From Mucilaginibacter sp. OK268 (lineage in GTDB: Bacteria > Bacteroidota > Bacteroidia > Sphingobacteriales > Sphingobacteriaceae), in assembly GCF_900103125.1 (NCBI RefSeq), contig NZ_FNJV01000011.1, forward strand, positions 124,001 to 188,000: a stretch of 64,000 bases of DNA, given 5' to 3'. Both the position numbers and the translations under genes were made by a program. Every line of letters starts with the position of its first letter. The first letter of the stretch is position 1. Below, piece by piece: positions 1 through 8,559 of the stretch. A model generated the notes under the pieces. The model searched no databases, had not been told where the DNA came from, and worked only from the letters and a program-made list of their open reading frames with translations.

Positions 1-604
1 CCGATTCAGAAGAAGCCAATGGCTCCAGGATCAGATCCTGGCTATCCAGGCTGGCCTTATTAACGCATTTTACAATATTTTTAATAGCCGTTACCTGGCC
101 CGATATGATGTGGAAGTTTGCTTCCAGGCGCACGCCGGCCATACCGATCGGGTCTTTGATACCCGGCTCATTATCTACCGTAAATTCCTGCGGCAATACA
201 TGGATGATCTCCTCGCCCGGAGGCATCACCAGGTTGTACATATCCTCAATGAGTTTATCAATATCCTTACGACCAATTTCTGATTGCAGGTCACGACGGG
301 TTATCAAGCCGCGGTGTTGCAAACTTTTGATATGCTGACCTGCTATGCCCACAAACACAACCTTAATATCTACATTGGATTGCGCCCCGGCCACATCAAC
401 CGCCTGGGAGATCCCTTGTACTGTTTTATCAATATTTGATACCATACCACGGGTAACACCCGCAGATTCGGCCTTGCCAATTCCTAATACCTCAATCTTC
501 CCGTTCTTGCTCCTGCGCCCAACAATGGCGCATATTTTAGTCGTTCCGATATCCAATCCTACTACAATTGGCGAACTTTTGTCTTGAGTTGAGCTTTTGT
601 CCAT
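1..604 (-). CDS. ftsA: Cell division protein FtsA, N-terminal part (cut by window edge)
   Basis: FtsA is the actin-like ATPase that tethers FtsZ to the membrane and recruits the divisome. About 201 codons are visible from the ATG at 604; the rest lies outside the window, so it is partial, not broken. The translation has the phosphate-1 motif VGLDIGTTKICAIVG near residues 14-28, typical of the FtsA/MreB/Hsp70 fold, and the SHS2-type insert of FtsA (EIIHVLPQEFTVD). It begins 4 nt after the ftsQ stop, the usual ftsQ-ftsA order, so it is very likely co-transcribed with the dcw cluster. Confidence 0.93.
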   Translation of the reverse strand, partial: MDKSSTQDKSSPIVVGLDIGTTKICAIVGRRSKNGKIEVLGIGKAESAGVTRGMVSNIDKTVQGISQAVDVAGAQSNVDIKVVFVGIAGQHIKSLQHRGLITRRDLQSEIGRKDIDKLIEDMYNLVMPPGEEIIHVLPQEFTVDNEPGIKDPIGMAGVRLEANFHIISGQVTAIKNIVKCVNKASLDSQDLILEPLASSES

Positions 605-608
605 ATTC

Positions 609-1475
609 CTAATTTATTTGAGATGTATCCTTTTCCATTTTTACAGAATCGGGCTTAAGGTTTTTGGCCTTGCTTGCCTTGATCGAATCTGCTTTCATAT
701 TTTCATTTTTAATACCAACCACCTGGCCGGAGTATTTTATGTTTATAGTGCTGTATTTATCCCAGCCCACTTTTGGCAATACCTGTTTATAAAACGCTAT
801 CAGGTTAGCAAATTTTACCTGCAATGAATCGGCATTACCGATCAGGATCCTTTGACTTCCTACCCGCGGGATCAGTTCAATTTCATGGTCTTTATTTACA
901 TATAGTTGTGCTATCTGCGCGTCCCATAAAGAGTCTTTGCGGATAAAATCGGCGGTTAGGAACAGGTCCTTGGCCAATTTGGTATGCAATGAATCTACAT
1001 GATTGGTAAACAACTCGTCTATAAAACCATTGGCCACCAGTACCCTGGCGGTAAAGTTTGGCGACAGCGGTATCTTTAAACCATGCTGATCAACATAAAA
1101 GTCCATATCATAATGGTTCATGATACGCAGTATAGGCTGACGCTGACTTACCTCGACCCTTAAAACACCATCCATTTCGGTGTAAACCTTGGCAAATTCA
1201 ATAAATGGATTCGCCCTGAGTTTGTTTTCCAGGTCCTGTATATCGATCCCTTCCAGTTTGCGCCCTATCAGTGTATGACTGTTGGTTTGCAAGATCTGGT
1301 CGACCTCCTGCTTGTCAATAAAATACTGACTGCCGGGTATATTAACTTTTACAGCGGTGCAAAGAACACCGGCCTTTTTTATTTGAATAAAACTCATAAG
1401 CGTGATAAGGCCACCCAGGCAAATTACCCAGGCAGATATGATCAACACACGCCTCCAGATGAGTTTCCTATCCAT
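609..1475 (-). CDS. ftsQ: Cell division protein FtsQ
   Basis: FtsQ is the bitopic divisome scaffold linking cytoplasmic FtsA/FtsZ with the periplasmic FtsB/FtsL/FtsI complex. The 288-residue protein has a short basic cytoplasmic tail (MDRKLIWRR), one membrane helix at about residues 10-30, then a POTRA-like segment (VNIPGSQYFIDKQEVDQIL) and a beta-rich FtsQ domain. The lysine-rich hydrophilic C-terminal tail (after about residue 260) is low complexity. Its start overlaps the end of murC by 8 nt, which suggests translational coupling. Family sequence conservation is low, so the call rests on architecture plus position between murC and ftsA. Confidence 0.9.
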   Translation of the reverse strand: MDRKLIWRRVLIISAWVICLGGLITLMSFIQIKKAGVLCTAVKVNIPGSQYFIDKQEVDQILQTNSHTLIGRKLEGIDIQDLENKLRANPFIEFAKVYTEMDGVLRVEVSQRQPILRIMNHYDMDFYVDQHGLKIPLSPNFTARVLVANGFIDELFTNHVDSLHTKLAKDLFLTADFIRKDSLWDAQIAQLYVNKDHEIELIPRVGSQRILIGNADSLQVKFANLIAFYKQVLPKVGWDKYSTINIKYSGQVVGIKNENMKADSIKASKAKNLKPDSVKMEKDTSQIN

Positions 1476-2826
1476 TACTTAACATTTCTTTTAAAGAGTG
1501 AACCAAAGTATCAATATCACCAGCCCCCACGGTCAGTAACAATTCAGGTTTTTCATTGGCTACCGCATCCAGTGCCTCCTGTTTGCTCAGTTTCCGTTTA
1601 TTTTGCAGCTCCATTCTGTTCAGCAGCATTTCTGAATTAACGCCCTCTATAGGCAATTCACGTGCCGGATAAATATCCAGCATGATCAATTCATCAACCA
1701 TATCCAACACTTCGGCAAAGCCTTCGGCAAAATCACGTGTGCGGGTATATAAATGGGGCTGAAAAATGGTAGTCAGCTTTTTGTTTGGATACAATTTTTT
1801 TACTGAGGATATGCATGCCCTTAATTCCTCAGGGTGATGCGCATAATCATCAATATAAATATGCTGTGGTGTTTTTACAATATATTCAAACCGGCGTTTA
1901 ACCCCCTTGAACGATCCCAATGCGCTTTTAATAGCATCGGTATTGATATCCAACCGCAACACTGCCTCAATAGCTGCAACCGCGTTCTCCACATTATGCG
2001 TGCCCGCTATACCCATTCTGATATCAGGAATAGTAACATCGGCATTGATGAAATCGAAATAAAAATCACCGTTTTCAATACGTACGTTAGCCGCATGCGC
2101 ATCGGCGGTAGCATCCGTAAGCGCGTAAGTATAGCCGGTATCCAAAGGCAAGCCTTTTTTATGCACCAGCGTACCGCCGCTTTTTATCTGCGAAGCAAAC
2201 AGTTGGAACGACTCGGTTAAATGAGCGTGATCTCCATAAATATCCAGGTGATCAGCATCCATCGATGTGATGATAGCCACATCCGGAAACAAGGTAAGGA
2301 ATGAGCGGTCATACTCATCTGCCTCTACCACCATCACGTTACTTTTACCATACAACACATTGCTTTGGTAATTGGATGATATACCACCCAAAAATGCCGA
2401 GCAATCGTTACCAGAATCTTTCAGGATATGTGCCACCATGGTTGAAGTGGTGGTTTTGCCATGCGTACCAGCAACTGCTATGGTAAAGGAGCTTTTACTG
2501 ATCAGACCCAAAACCTGCGACCGTTTGAACAACTCAAACCCTTTGTTTTTAAAATAGTTTAATATAACCGAATCCTTAGGAATAGCCGGTGTGTAAATAA
2601 CCAGGGTATCATCGCTGAGCTGCTGGAAACTCATCGGGATCCAATCGGCCCGGTCATCAAAAATAGTTTGTATGCCCTCATTGTGCAGATCATTGGTGAG
2701 ATCTGTCGAGGTTTTATCATAACCACAAACAATACAACCTAAGTGATGGAAATAACGAGCCAGGCCGCTCATCCCGATGCCGCCTATACCTATAAGGTAA
2801 ACCCTTTTGATGTTATGTAATTCCAT
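1468..2826 (-). CDS. murC: UDP-N-acetylmuramate--L-alanine ligase MurC
   Basis: MurC adds L-alanine to UDP-MurNAc, the first amino acid of the peptidoglycan stem peptide, in the cytoplasm. The protein starts MELHNIKRVYLIGIGGIGMSG, with the MurC-type Rossmann GIGGIGMSG; the ATP loop is AGTHGKTTT (about residues 113-121) and the ligase C-terminal motif is DDYAHHPEEL. I chose the ATG at 2826 (452 aa). An in-frame ATG at 2877 would add 17 residues encoded by a palindromic intergenic repeat with no counterpart in the family. It follows murG and overlaps ftsQ. Confidence 0.95.
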   Translation of the reverse strand: MELHNIKRVYLIGIGGIGMSGLARYFHHLGCIVCGYDKTSTDLTNDLHNEGIQTIFDDRADWIPMSFQQLSDDTLVIYTPAIPKDSVILNYFKNKGFELFKRSQVLGLISKSSFTIAVAGTHGKTTTSTMVAHILKDSGNDCSAFLGGISSNYQSNVLYGKSNVMVVEADEYDRSFLTLFPDVAIITSMDADHLDIYGDHAHLTESFQLFASQIKSGGTLVHKKGLPLDTGYTYALTDATADAHAANVRIENGDFYFDFINADVTIPDIRMGIAGTHNVENAVAAIEAVLRLDINTDAIKSALGSFKGVKRRFEYIVKTPQHIYIDDYAHHPEELRACISSVKKLYPNKKLTTIFQPHLYTRTRDFAEGFAEVLDMVDELIMLDIYPARELPIEGVNSEMLLNRMELQNKRKLSKQEALDAVANEKPELLLTVGAGDIDTLVHSLKEMLSNG

Positions 2827-2833
2827 TGTTTTA

Positions 2834-2876
2834 ATTTTAAAAAAGGCCCTCCTCTTTTTGGGGAGAAGGAGGACCA
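2834..2876. repeat. Imperfect palindrome between murG and murC
   Basis: A CT-rich/GA-rich hairpin: CCTCCTCTTTTTGGGGAGAAGGAGG on the plus strand pairs with itself over most of its length. It opens the gap between the murG stop and the probable murC start. Related CTCCC..GGGAG palindromes occur at 22386-22416 and 31026-31110. Confidence 0.5.
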
Positions 2877-2881
2877 TAATT

Positions 2882-3991
2882 TTAATTGTTGTTGTTTATT
2901 GTTATTTTTAATAATTCACGTGCAATAACTTCGTCGGCATCTGGCATAGCCAGTTTACCAATATTAGTACCCAATTTCTTTTGTAAATTCCTGTCGTTTA
3001 ATAATTCAATTGCTTTATCAACCAGCTTTTCTTCGGCATCCCTGTCGGCCAGAAAAATAGCAGCGTCTTCCTCTACCAGTGCCAGTGCATTTTTAGTTTG
3101 ATGATCTTCGGCTACATTTGGCGAAGGCACCAGGATCACCGGTTTTTTAACCATGCACAACTCGGCAATGGTACCTGCCCCGGCGCGTGATATAATGATA
3201 TCGGCAGCGGCATAGGCCAGATCCATACGAGTTAAAAACTCCCTGATCTTCACGTCCGGATGGTGATCTTCACCCAATTTCGCGATGATCTGTTTATAAT
3301 AATACTTACCGGTTTGCCATATTACCTGTACATCGGCGGCAATTAATTTATCTAAACCGGCGGATATGCTGTTGTTTAATGTAAGTGCTCCAAGGCTCCC
3401 ACCGGTTATTAATACTGTTTTTTTAAATGCCGAAAGCTTAAACAACTCCAGCGCCTGCATGTGCTTGCCTGCCACATTAACCGAATCGCGGCGGATGGGA
3501 TTACCTGTTTTGATGATCTTGTCAGCAGGGAAAAACTTATCCATCCCATCAAAAGCCACACATATTTTCTGAGCGTTTTTACCCAGCCATTTATTGGTGA
3601 TACCTGCATAGGAGTTTTGCTCCTGTATGAGGTAAGGAATATTTTTCAGCGATGCTGCATACAACAATGGCCCCGAAGCATAGCCCCCAACACCCACCGC
3701 GGCATCGGGTTTAAAATCTTTAATAATTTTAAGTGCCCGGCGCACACTGTTCATCAGCTTAATGGGGAACATTACGTTTTTCCAAACCGATTTACGTTGT
3801 ATCCCCTGAATATCCAGACCAATGATCTTGTAACCGGCAGCCGGAACTTTTTCCATCTCCATGCGCCCATTAGCGCCAACAAACAATATCTCGATAGTTG
3901 GATCAATATTTTTTAAAGCATTGGCAATAGCAATAGCCGGGAAGATATGTCCTCCTGTTCCGCCACCACTGATGATTATTCTCTTTGCCAT
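2882..3991 (-). CDS. murG: Lipid II-forming GlcNAc transferase MurG
   Basis: MurG (UDP-GlcNAc:undecaprenyl-PP-MurNAc-pentapeptide GlcNAc transferase, GT28) converts lipid I to lipid II at the inner face of the membrane. Evidence: N-terminal glycine loop ISGGGTGGHIFPAIAIA (about residues 7-23), second-domain ITGGSLGA, and the donor-site region RAGAGTIAEL. Length (369 aa) is normal. The C-terminus ends in an oligo-asparagine run (ITINNNN) from an AAC/AAT repeat at the gene end, probably without functional meaning. It lies between ftsW and murC as expected. Confidence 0.95.
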   Translation of the reverse strand: MAKRIIISGGGTGGHIFPAIAIANALKNIDPTIEILFVGANGRMEMEKVPAAGYKIIGLDIQGIQRKSVWKNVMFPIKLMNSVRRALKIIKDFKPDAAVGVGGYASGPLLYAASLKNIPYLIQEQNSYAGITNKWLGKNAQKICVAFDGMDKFFPADKIIKTGNPIRRDSVNVAGKHMQALELFKLSAFKKTVLITGGSLGALTLNNSISAGLDKLIAADVQVIWQTGKYYYKQIIAKLGEDHHPDVKIREFLTRMDLAYAAADIIISRAGAGTIAELCMVKKPVILVPSPNVAEDHQTKNALALVEEDAAIFLADRDAEEKLVDKAIELLNDRNLQKKLGTNIGKLAMPDADEVIARELLKITINNNN

Positions 3992-4028
3992 TTTTTTATA
4001 AACTCTAAAACTAAATTCTAAAACCCCA

Positions 4029-4066
4029 ACTCACTAATTCACTAAATCAATAATTCACTAATTAAT
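4029..4066. repeat. Low-complexity repeat (ACTAATTCACTAA type)
   Basis: The murG-ftsW gap holds repeated units close to TCACTAATTCACTAA, partly self-complementary with the TTAG/CTAA steps. A similar unit occurs at 52234-52252 (AATCACTAATTCAATAATT). Confidence 0.5.
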
Positions 4067-4067
4067 C

Positions 4068-5213
4068 TCAGGCCGTCCTGATCTCTCCTACCACTACTTT
4101 CTTTGGCTCTTCAATATCACGGCTAACCGATAATATGATACCAAACGCCACACTGGTAAATAATATCGATGTACCACCCATGCTCACAAAAGGTAAAGGC
4201 ACCCCGGTTACCGGACCCAAACCTACTGCCACCGCCATATTGGCAAATGCCTGTATGGTTAAGCTAAAACTTAAACCGCAGGCCAGTAACGCCCCAAACG
4301 CCTTTGGAGCCTTCGTCACAATTTTTATACACCTGTAGAGTAAAAACAGGTAAATGCCTATTAAGGCAAACCCGCCTACAAGTCCATACTCCTCAATAAT
4401 AATGGCGTATATTTCGTCGGAGTAGGACTCTGGCAGATAATTTCTTTCGGTACTGTTACCCGGACCTTTGCCAAATAATCCGCCGCTGGCAATAGCTATC
4501 TTGGCATGATCAGACTGGAACGACTTATCTGGCTTAGCCTGTTCAGGATGCAGGAACGTGCTTACGCGGGTAGCATACATATGCCGACGTGGCCCCAAGA
4601 ACAAAACCCCCATTAACAATATAAAACCTGCCGCGCAAACCACCGCTATCTGTTTAATGCTGATACGACCGATAATCAACAGTAAAACACTTACCCCAAA
4701 CAGCATCAGCGCGGTCGACAAGTTAGCCAGCGCTATGAGTATAAACACCAGGCAAACAGAACCCATAATAGGCAGGAAGGATTCTTTAACATCCTTAATA
4801 TTTTCCTGCTTGCGCGATAGTGTACGTGCCAGGTAAGTGATCAAAGCCAGCTTAGCCAAATCGGATGTCTGGAAACTCAGACCTATTACCGGGATATTGA
4901 TCCAGCGGCTGGCGTTATTGATGTGGCTACCAAACACCAATGTGTATAACAACAGTGGTATAGTCACGATCATCATGATCTTGGAGATACCTGCGTAGTA
5001 ACGATAATCGAGCTTGTGCGATATATACATCAGCGCAATACCACCTACCACCATAGCCAGGTGTTTCATCAGGATCGATTCGACCCCAACACCACGCTTA
5101 TAAGCCAGCGTACCGGTTGAACTGTATACCGCCAACAGGGATATAACAGAAAGCAATATGACTATAAGCCATATCCAGCGGTCGCCTTTTGTATTACTGA
5201 GTATCCTGTGCAT
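4068..5213 (-). CDS. ftsW: Septal peptidoglycan polymerase FtsW (SEDS family)
   Basis: FtsW is a multi-pass SEDS glycosyltransferase that polymerises lipid II at the septum together with FtsI. The 381-residue protein is almost entirely hydrophobic helices. SEDS signatures are visible: GGIALMYISHKLDYRYY near the start, RWINIPVIGLSFQTSDLAKLALITY (residues about 104-128, shown in part), and the C-terminal GLGPVTGVPLPFVSMGG region. The cognate PBP (ftsI) is in the same cluster, and position before murG supports FtsW rather than RodA. The neighbouring four-helix-bundle cassette separates it from murD. Confidence 0.94.
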   Translation of the reverse strand: MHRILSNTKGDRWIWLIVILLSVISLLAVYSSTGTLAYKRGVGVESILMKHLAMVVGGIALMYISHKLDYRYYAGISKIMMIVTIPLLLYTLVFGSHINNASRWINIPVIGLSFQTSDLAKLALITYLARTLSRKQENIKDVKESFLPIMGSVCLVFILIALANLSTALMLFGVSVLLLIIGRISIKQIAVVCAAGFILLMGVLFLGPRRHMYATRVSTFLHPEQAKPDKSFQSDHAKIAIASGGLFGKGPGNSTERNYLPESYSDEIYAIIIEEYGLVGGFALIGIYLFLLYRCIKIVTKAPKAFGALLACGLSFSLTIQAFANMAVAVGLGPVTGVPLPFVSMGGTSILFTSVAFGIILSVSRDIEEPKKVVVGEIRTA

Positions 5214-5260
5214 ATGATTAATGTATTTGCAGATATGCTAATGTGCAGATCTGCAAATGT
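5214..5260. repeat. Left flank of four-helix cassette (TTTGCAGATxTGC repeat)
   Basis: Contains ATTTGCAGATATGC and ATGTGCAGATCTGCAAATG. It matches, in inverted orientation, the repeat at 5611-5660 on the other side of the four-helix-bundle gene. A third copy without gene lies at 8349-8420. Confidence 0.6.
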
Positions 5261-5263
5261 TTT

Positions 5264-5605
5264 TTAATGTGTTGACGAAATTATTTTTCCTAATACTTTT
5301 ATTATTGATTTTATATAATCGTACAGTTCCTCTTCAAATGGATAATTTTCTGCATGCTTGCATAGCATTAACCAATATTCTGTTTCCTGTGCTTCTTTGT
5401 ATGCTATTTTACATTTGTGCCTAAAATCAGTTTTACTTTCTGCCCCCTGTGCCTCTTTAATATTGGCTCCTATTGATGTACCGCTTCTAAACAGTTGATT
5501 AGCCAGATTAAATCTTTTTTGTGATTCAAGCACTTCTGTAAATGCTATAATCTTTAAAGAAAAATTGAAGGTTAAATCAACAATCAAATTCGGCTTTTCA
5601 TTCAT
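5264..5605 (-). CDS. Four-helix bundle protein (S23 / 23S rRNA-intervening-sequence family)
   Basis: 113 residues, all predicted helix, with the family hallmarks FNLANQLFRSGTSIGANIKEAQGA and FRHKCKIAYKEAQETEYWLML (quoted in part). This matches the 'four helix bundle' proteins first seen as ORFs inside 23S rRNA intervening sequences; their molecular role is not established. It sits between ftsW and murD, where dcw clusters normally have nothing, and is flanked by inverted low-complexity repeats. That arrangement suggests a small inserted cassette rather than a cell-division gene. Family assignment is fairly sure; function is unknown. Confidence 0.85.
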   Translation of the reverse strand: MNEKPNLIVDLTFNFSLKIIAFTEVLESQKRFNLANQLFRSGTSIGANIKEAQGAESKTDFRHKCKIAYKEAQETEYWLMLCKHAENYPFEEELYDYIKSIIKVLGKIISSTH

Positions 5606-5610
5606 TAATA

Positions 5611-5660
5611 CTCATTTTTTTCATTTGCACATCTGCATATTCGCACATCTTCACATCTGA
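5611..5660. repeat. Right flank of four-helix cassette
   Basis: CATTTGCACATCTGCATATTCGCACATC, split here as CATTTGCACATCTGC and ATATTCGCACATC, is the inverted counterpart of the repeat at 5214-5260 (about 17 of 20 matching positions in the core). It ends directly at the murD stop. Confidence 0.6.
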
Positions 5661-7037
5661 TTATAATTCCCTTACCGCGGCTTTAAACTGATTGCCACGA
5701 TCTTCATAATTTTTAAACAGATCAAAACTGGCGCAGGCTGGCGACAACAATACGGTATCGCCCTTCTCGGCCAGGTGAAACGCCACTTGCGCGGCTTCCT
5801 GTGCCGAACCTGTATTCACGATCACTTCCACATCATCTTCAAAGGCATCATGAATACGTTTATTATCCTTGCCTAAACACACAATGGCTTTTACCTTTTG
5901 CTTTACCAGCTGCTTCAACATACTGTAGTCGTTCCCTTTGTCAACACCACCCAGGATCAATACCACATCTGTAGTCATGCTTTCCAACGCGTACCAGGTT
6001 GAGTTGACGTTGGTAGCTTTAGAGTCATTAATAAAACTAATGCCCGAAATTTTACCAACCGACTCCAGCCTGTGCTCGATGTTTTTAAAGTTGCCCATGC
6101 TCTCTCTCATCGTTTCGTTGCGCAGCTCCAGCACCTTTGATACAATACCTGATGCCATGGAGTTGTAAATGTTGTGCTTGCCCTGCAGGGCTAATTCTTT
6201 AATTGACATTTGAAAATGTTCTTGTTGTGTGTTGATGACAATATTGTCGTTTTCGAGATATGCTCCCGGTTTAATCTTGGTTTCAATTGAAAAGGGTAAT
6301 TGCTGTGCTTCAAACGTACGCCCGGCCATCCCTTTGATGGTTTCCGGATCATCGGCACAATAAATAAAATAATCGGCCGCTGTTTGATTCTGTGTAACAC
6401 GGAATTTTGATGCTGCGTAGTTTTCCAGCTTGTAATCGTACCTGTCTAAATGATCAGGCGTAATATTGAGCAAAACAGCAATATCAACCTTAAACCGGTA
6501 CATATCATCCAGCATAAAGCTGCTTAGCTCCAACACATAATATTCAAATTTTTCAGTAGCCACCTGGTAGGCAAAGCTTTTACCAATATTACCCGCCAAA
6601 CCCACATTTAATCCCGCGTTTTTAAGGATGTGGTAAGTTAAGCTGGTGGTAGTGGTTTTTCCGTTTGAGCCGGTGATACCTATGATCTTTGCATCGCAAT
6701 ACCTGCCAGCAAACTCTATCTCGGATACTACAGGAACACCTTTTTCTTTCAGCTTTTTAACGATCGGGGCTTTGTCTGGTATACCCGGACTTTTGATCAC
6801 TTCAACCGCGTTCAATATTTCTGCCTCGGTATGCTGGCTCTCCTCAAAACGGATATTCCAGTCCTGCAGTTGTTTTTTATAGTTATCGGCAATGGCTCCA
6901 AAATCCGAAACAAAAACATCATACCCTTGCTGTTGGGCAAGGTATGCCGTACCCACACCGCTTTCGCCAGCGCCGAGAATGGCTAACCTTTGGGTTGCGT
7001 GTTGTGTGTTACGTGTTGTGTGTTCTTGTTGGTTCAT
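5661..7037 (-). CDS. murD: UDP-N-acetylmuramoyl-L-alanine--D-glutamate ligase MurD
   Basis: MurD adds D-glutamate to UDP-MurNAc-L-Ala in the cytoplasm. Motifs: Rossmann-like LAILGAGESGVGTAYLA near residues 18-34, ATP loop GITGSNGKTTTTSL (about 119-132), NITPDHLDRYD, and the C-terminal LSPACASFDLF. Length is 458 aa. The first 16 residues (MNQQEHTTRNTQHATQ) are encoded by an ACACAACACG-type low-complexity repeat and have no family counterpart. No other plausible start lies between that ATG and the conserved domain, so 7037 is kept. Confidence 0.94.
   Translation of the reverse strand: MNQQEHTTRNTQHATQRLAILGAGESGVGTAYLAQQQGYDVFVSDFGAIADNYKKQLQDWNIRFEESQHTEAEILNAVEVIKSPGIPDKAPIVKKLKEKGVPVVSEIEFAGRYCDAKIIGITGSNGKTTTTSLTYHILKNAGLNVGLAGNIGKSFAYQVATEKFEYYVLELSSFMLDDMYRFKVDIAVLLNITPDHLDRYDYKLENYAASKFRVTQNQTAADYFIYCADDPETIKGMAGRTFEAQQLPFSIETKIKPGAYLENDNIVINTQQEHFQMSIKELALQGKHNIYNSMASGIVSKVLELRNETMRESMGNFKNIEHRLESVGKISGISFINDSKATNVNSTWYALESMTTDVVLILGGVDKGNDYSMLKQLVKQKVKAIVCLGKDNKRIHDAFEDDVEVIVNTGSAQEAAQVAFHLAEKGDTVLLSPACASFDLFKNYEDRGNQFKAAVREL
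6993..7032. repeat. TGTTGTGTGTTACG-type simple repeat inside the murD 5' end
   Basis: Tandem-like GCGTGTTGTGTGTTACG and GTGTTGTGTGTTC units on the plus strand. The repeat is inside the murD reading frame and encodes most of its atypical N-terminal extension. Confidence 0.6.
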
Positions 7038-7058
7038 TACTTTATTGCACTTATTTTC

Positions 7059-7095
7059 TTTGTCTTGTATCTTGATTCTTATCTCTTGATTCTAT
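7059..7095. repeat. Half copy of the AATCAAGA palindrome family
   Basis: TGTCTTGTATCTTGATTC followed by TTATCTCTTGATTC lies between mraY and murD. It resembles one arm of the longer palindromes found at seven further loci in this window; I see no opposing arm here. Confidence 0.6.
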
Positions 7096-7098
7096 TAC

Positions 7099-8340
7099 CT
7101 ATCTCAGCTTCAATGTTATGATCGTTATAATGGCCAGCAGGATACCAATGATCCAGAAGCGTGTTACGATCTTGGCTTCATGGAACCCTTTTTTCTGGTA
7201 ATGATGATGCAGCGGTGCCATTAAAAATATCCGCTTGCCTTCGCCCGATCTTTTTTTGGTGTATTTGAACCAGCCTACCTGCATAATAACCGATATATTC
7301 TCGATCAGGAATACACCGCATAGTACCGGGAGCAATAACTCTTTACGTATCACAATAGCAAAAACAGCAATGATACCACCAATGGCCAAACTACCGGTAT
7401 CACCCATAAACACCTGCGCCGGATAGGAGTTGTACCATAAAAAGCCTACACAAGCACCCACAAACGCACCGGCAAATATTACCAGTTCGCCCGAGTTGGG
7501 TAAAAACATGATGTTCAGGTAATCGGCCATGGCAATGTTACCGGATACGTAAGCCAGTAGCGCCAGTGTAATCCCTATAATGGCCGAGGTACCGGTAGCC
7601 AATCCGTCGATACCATCGGTAATGTTTGCTCCGTTTGATATAAAAGTGATGATCAATATGACAAAGAACAGGAACACGACCAAACCGTATTGCTCATAAC
7701 CAGGTCCCAGGAATTTTAATACCTTGGCATAGTCAAACTCATTGTTTTTATAAAAAGGCATGGTGGTTTTTGTCGACCGCACATCCTGTGTATAAACCGG
7801 CACATCTCTTTTCATGTGGAACTCAACCGGGGCATCAACCTTTACGGGTAGCTTCACTTCCTGCCTGATCACGATATCGGTATTGAAATACATTGTCCAG
7901 CCGATGATGAGCGAAAGCCCTACCTGACCAATGATCTTAAACCTGCCTGCCAGGCCCTCTTTATTCTTTCTGAAAACTTTGATATAATCATCCAGAAAGC
8001 CGATAGCTCCCAGCCATACCGTAGTGATCAGCATCAGGATGATGTATACGTTACCCAATTTGGCAAACAGCAGCGTAGGGATCAGGATACCTAATAAAAT
8101 GATGATACCACCCATAGTAGGCGTACCAGATTTTTGCATTTGTCCTTCCAGGCCCAGGTTCCGTACCGTTTCACCAACTTGTTTAAAACGCAGGTAATCG
8201 ATCAACCGACGGCCATATACGGTAGTGATGAGCAATGATGTTATTACAGCCAAAGCCGTACGGAAGGTGATATACTGAAATACCCCCGCTCCCGGAATAC
8301 TGTAGTTTTTACTTAGATATGTAAATAAATAATATAACAT
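7099..8340 (-). CDS. mraY: Phospho-MurNAc-pentapeptide transferase MraY
   Basis: MraY transfers phospho-MurNAc-pentapeptide to undecaprenyl phosphate to make lipid I in the membrane. The 413-residue polytopic protein carries the MraY motifs GTPTMGG (about 74-80), FLDDYIKVFRKNKEGL, NLTDGIDGLA-type NITDGIDGLATG, QVFMGDTGSLAIGG and APLHHHYQKKG. Length is at the upper end of the range because of an extra periplasmic stretch at about residues 160-205 seen in Bacteroidota MraY. It lies between murE and murD; both intergenic spaces hold repeats. Confidence 0.95.
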   Translation of the reverse strand: MLYYLFTYLSKNYSIPGAGVFQYITFRTALAVITSLLITTVYGRRLIDYLRFKQVGETVRNLGLEGQMQKSGTPTMGGIIILLGILIPTLLFAKLGNVYIILMLITTVWLGAIGFLDDYIKVFRKNKEGLAGRFKIIGQVGLSLIIGWTMYFNTDIVIRQEVKLPVKVDAPVEFHMKRDVPVYTQDVRSTKTTMPFYKNNEFDYAKVLKFLGPGYEQYGLVVFLFFVILIITFISNGANITDGIDGLATGTSAIIGITLALLAYVSGNIAMADYLNIMFLPNSGELVIFAGAFVGACVGFLWYNSYPAQVFMGDTGSLAIGGIIAVFAIVIRKELLLPVLCGVFLIENISVIMQVGWFKYTKKRSGEGKRIFLMAPLHHHYQKKGFHEAKIVTRFWIIGILLAIITIITLKLR

Positions 8341-8348
8341 CTTTACTC

Positions 8349-8420
8349 TTGATGTGCAGATGTGCAGATTTCAAATGTGCAAATGATGTATTTGCAGATT
8401 TTAGATGTGCAGACTTGCGG
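8349..8420. repeat. GTGCAGATTTGCAAAT-type repeat, gene-less copy
   Basis: ATGTGCAGATGTGCAGATTTC, read as overlapping units, followed by AAATGTGCAAATG, TATTTGCAGATTTTAGATG and TGCAGAC. Same family as the repeats bordering the four-helix-bundle gene at 5214-5660, but no ORF is associated. Confidence 0.55.
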
Positions 8421-8469
8421 TTTTATGTTTTGATTATTTCTTATCGTTACTTGTTAGTTTATATTAATT

Positions 8470-8556
8470 GGTTGATGTTTTGTCTGAACCTTGATTATGG
8501 GATTAAAGGATTATATGATTCTGTCAATTCTTTAATTCTGTAAATTCTGATTCAGA
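8470..8556. repeat. AATTCTGTxAATTC-type low-complexity repeat
   Basis: The rest of the 219-nt mraY-murE gap contains GATTCTGTCAATTC, TTTAATTCTGTAAATTC and TGATTCAGAC, degenerate copies of one roughly 11-nt unit. No gene is seen. Confidence 0.4.
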
Positions 8557-8559
8557 CAG

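Noticed and set aside
2827..2877. N-terminal extension of MurC from an in-frame ATG at 2877
   Set aside because: The 17 added residues are encoded by a palindromic repeat; the conserved MurC start MELHNIKRVYLIG begins at 2826.
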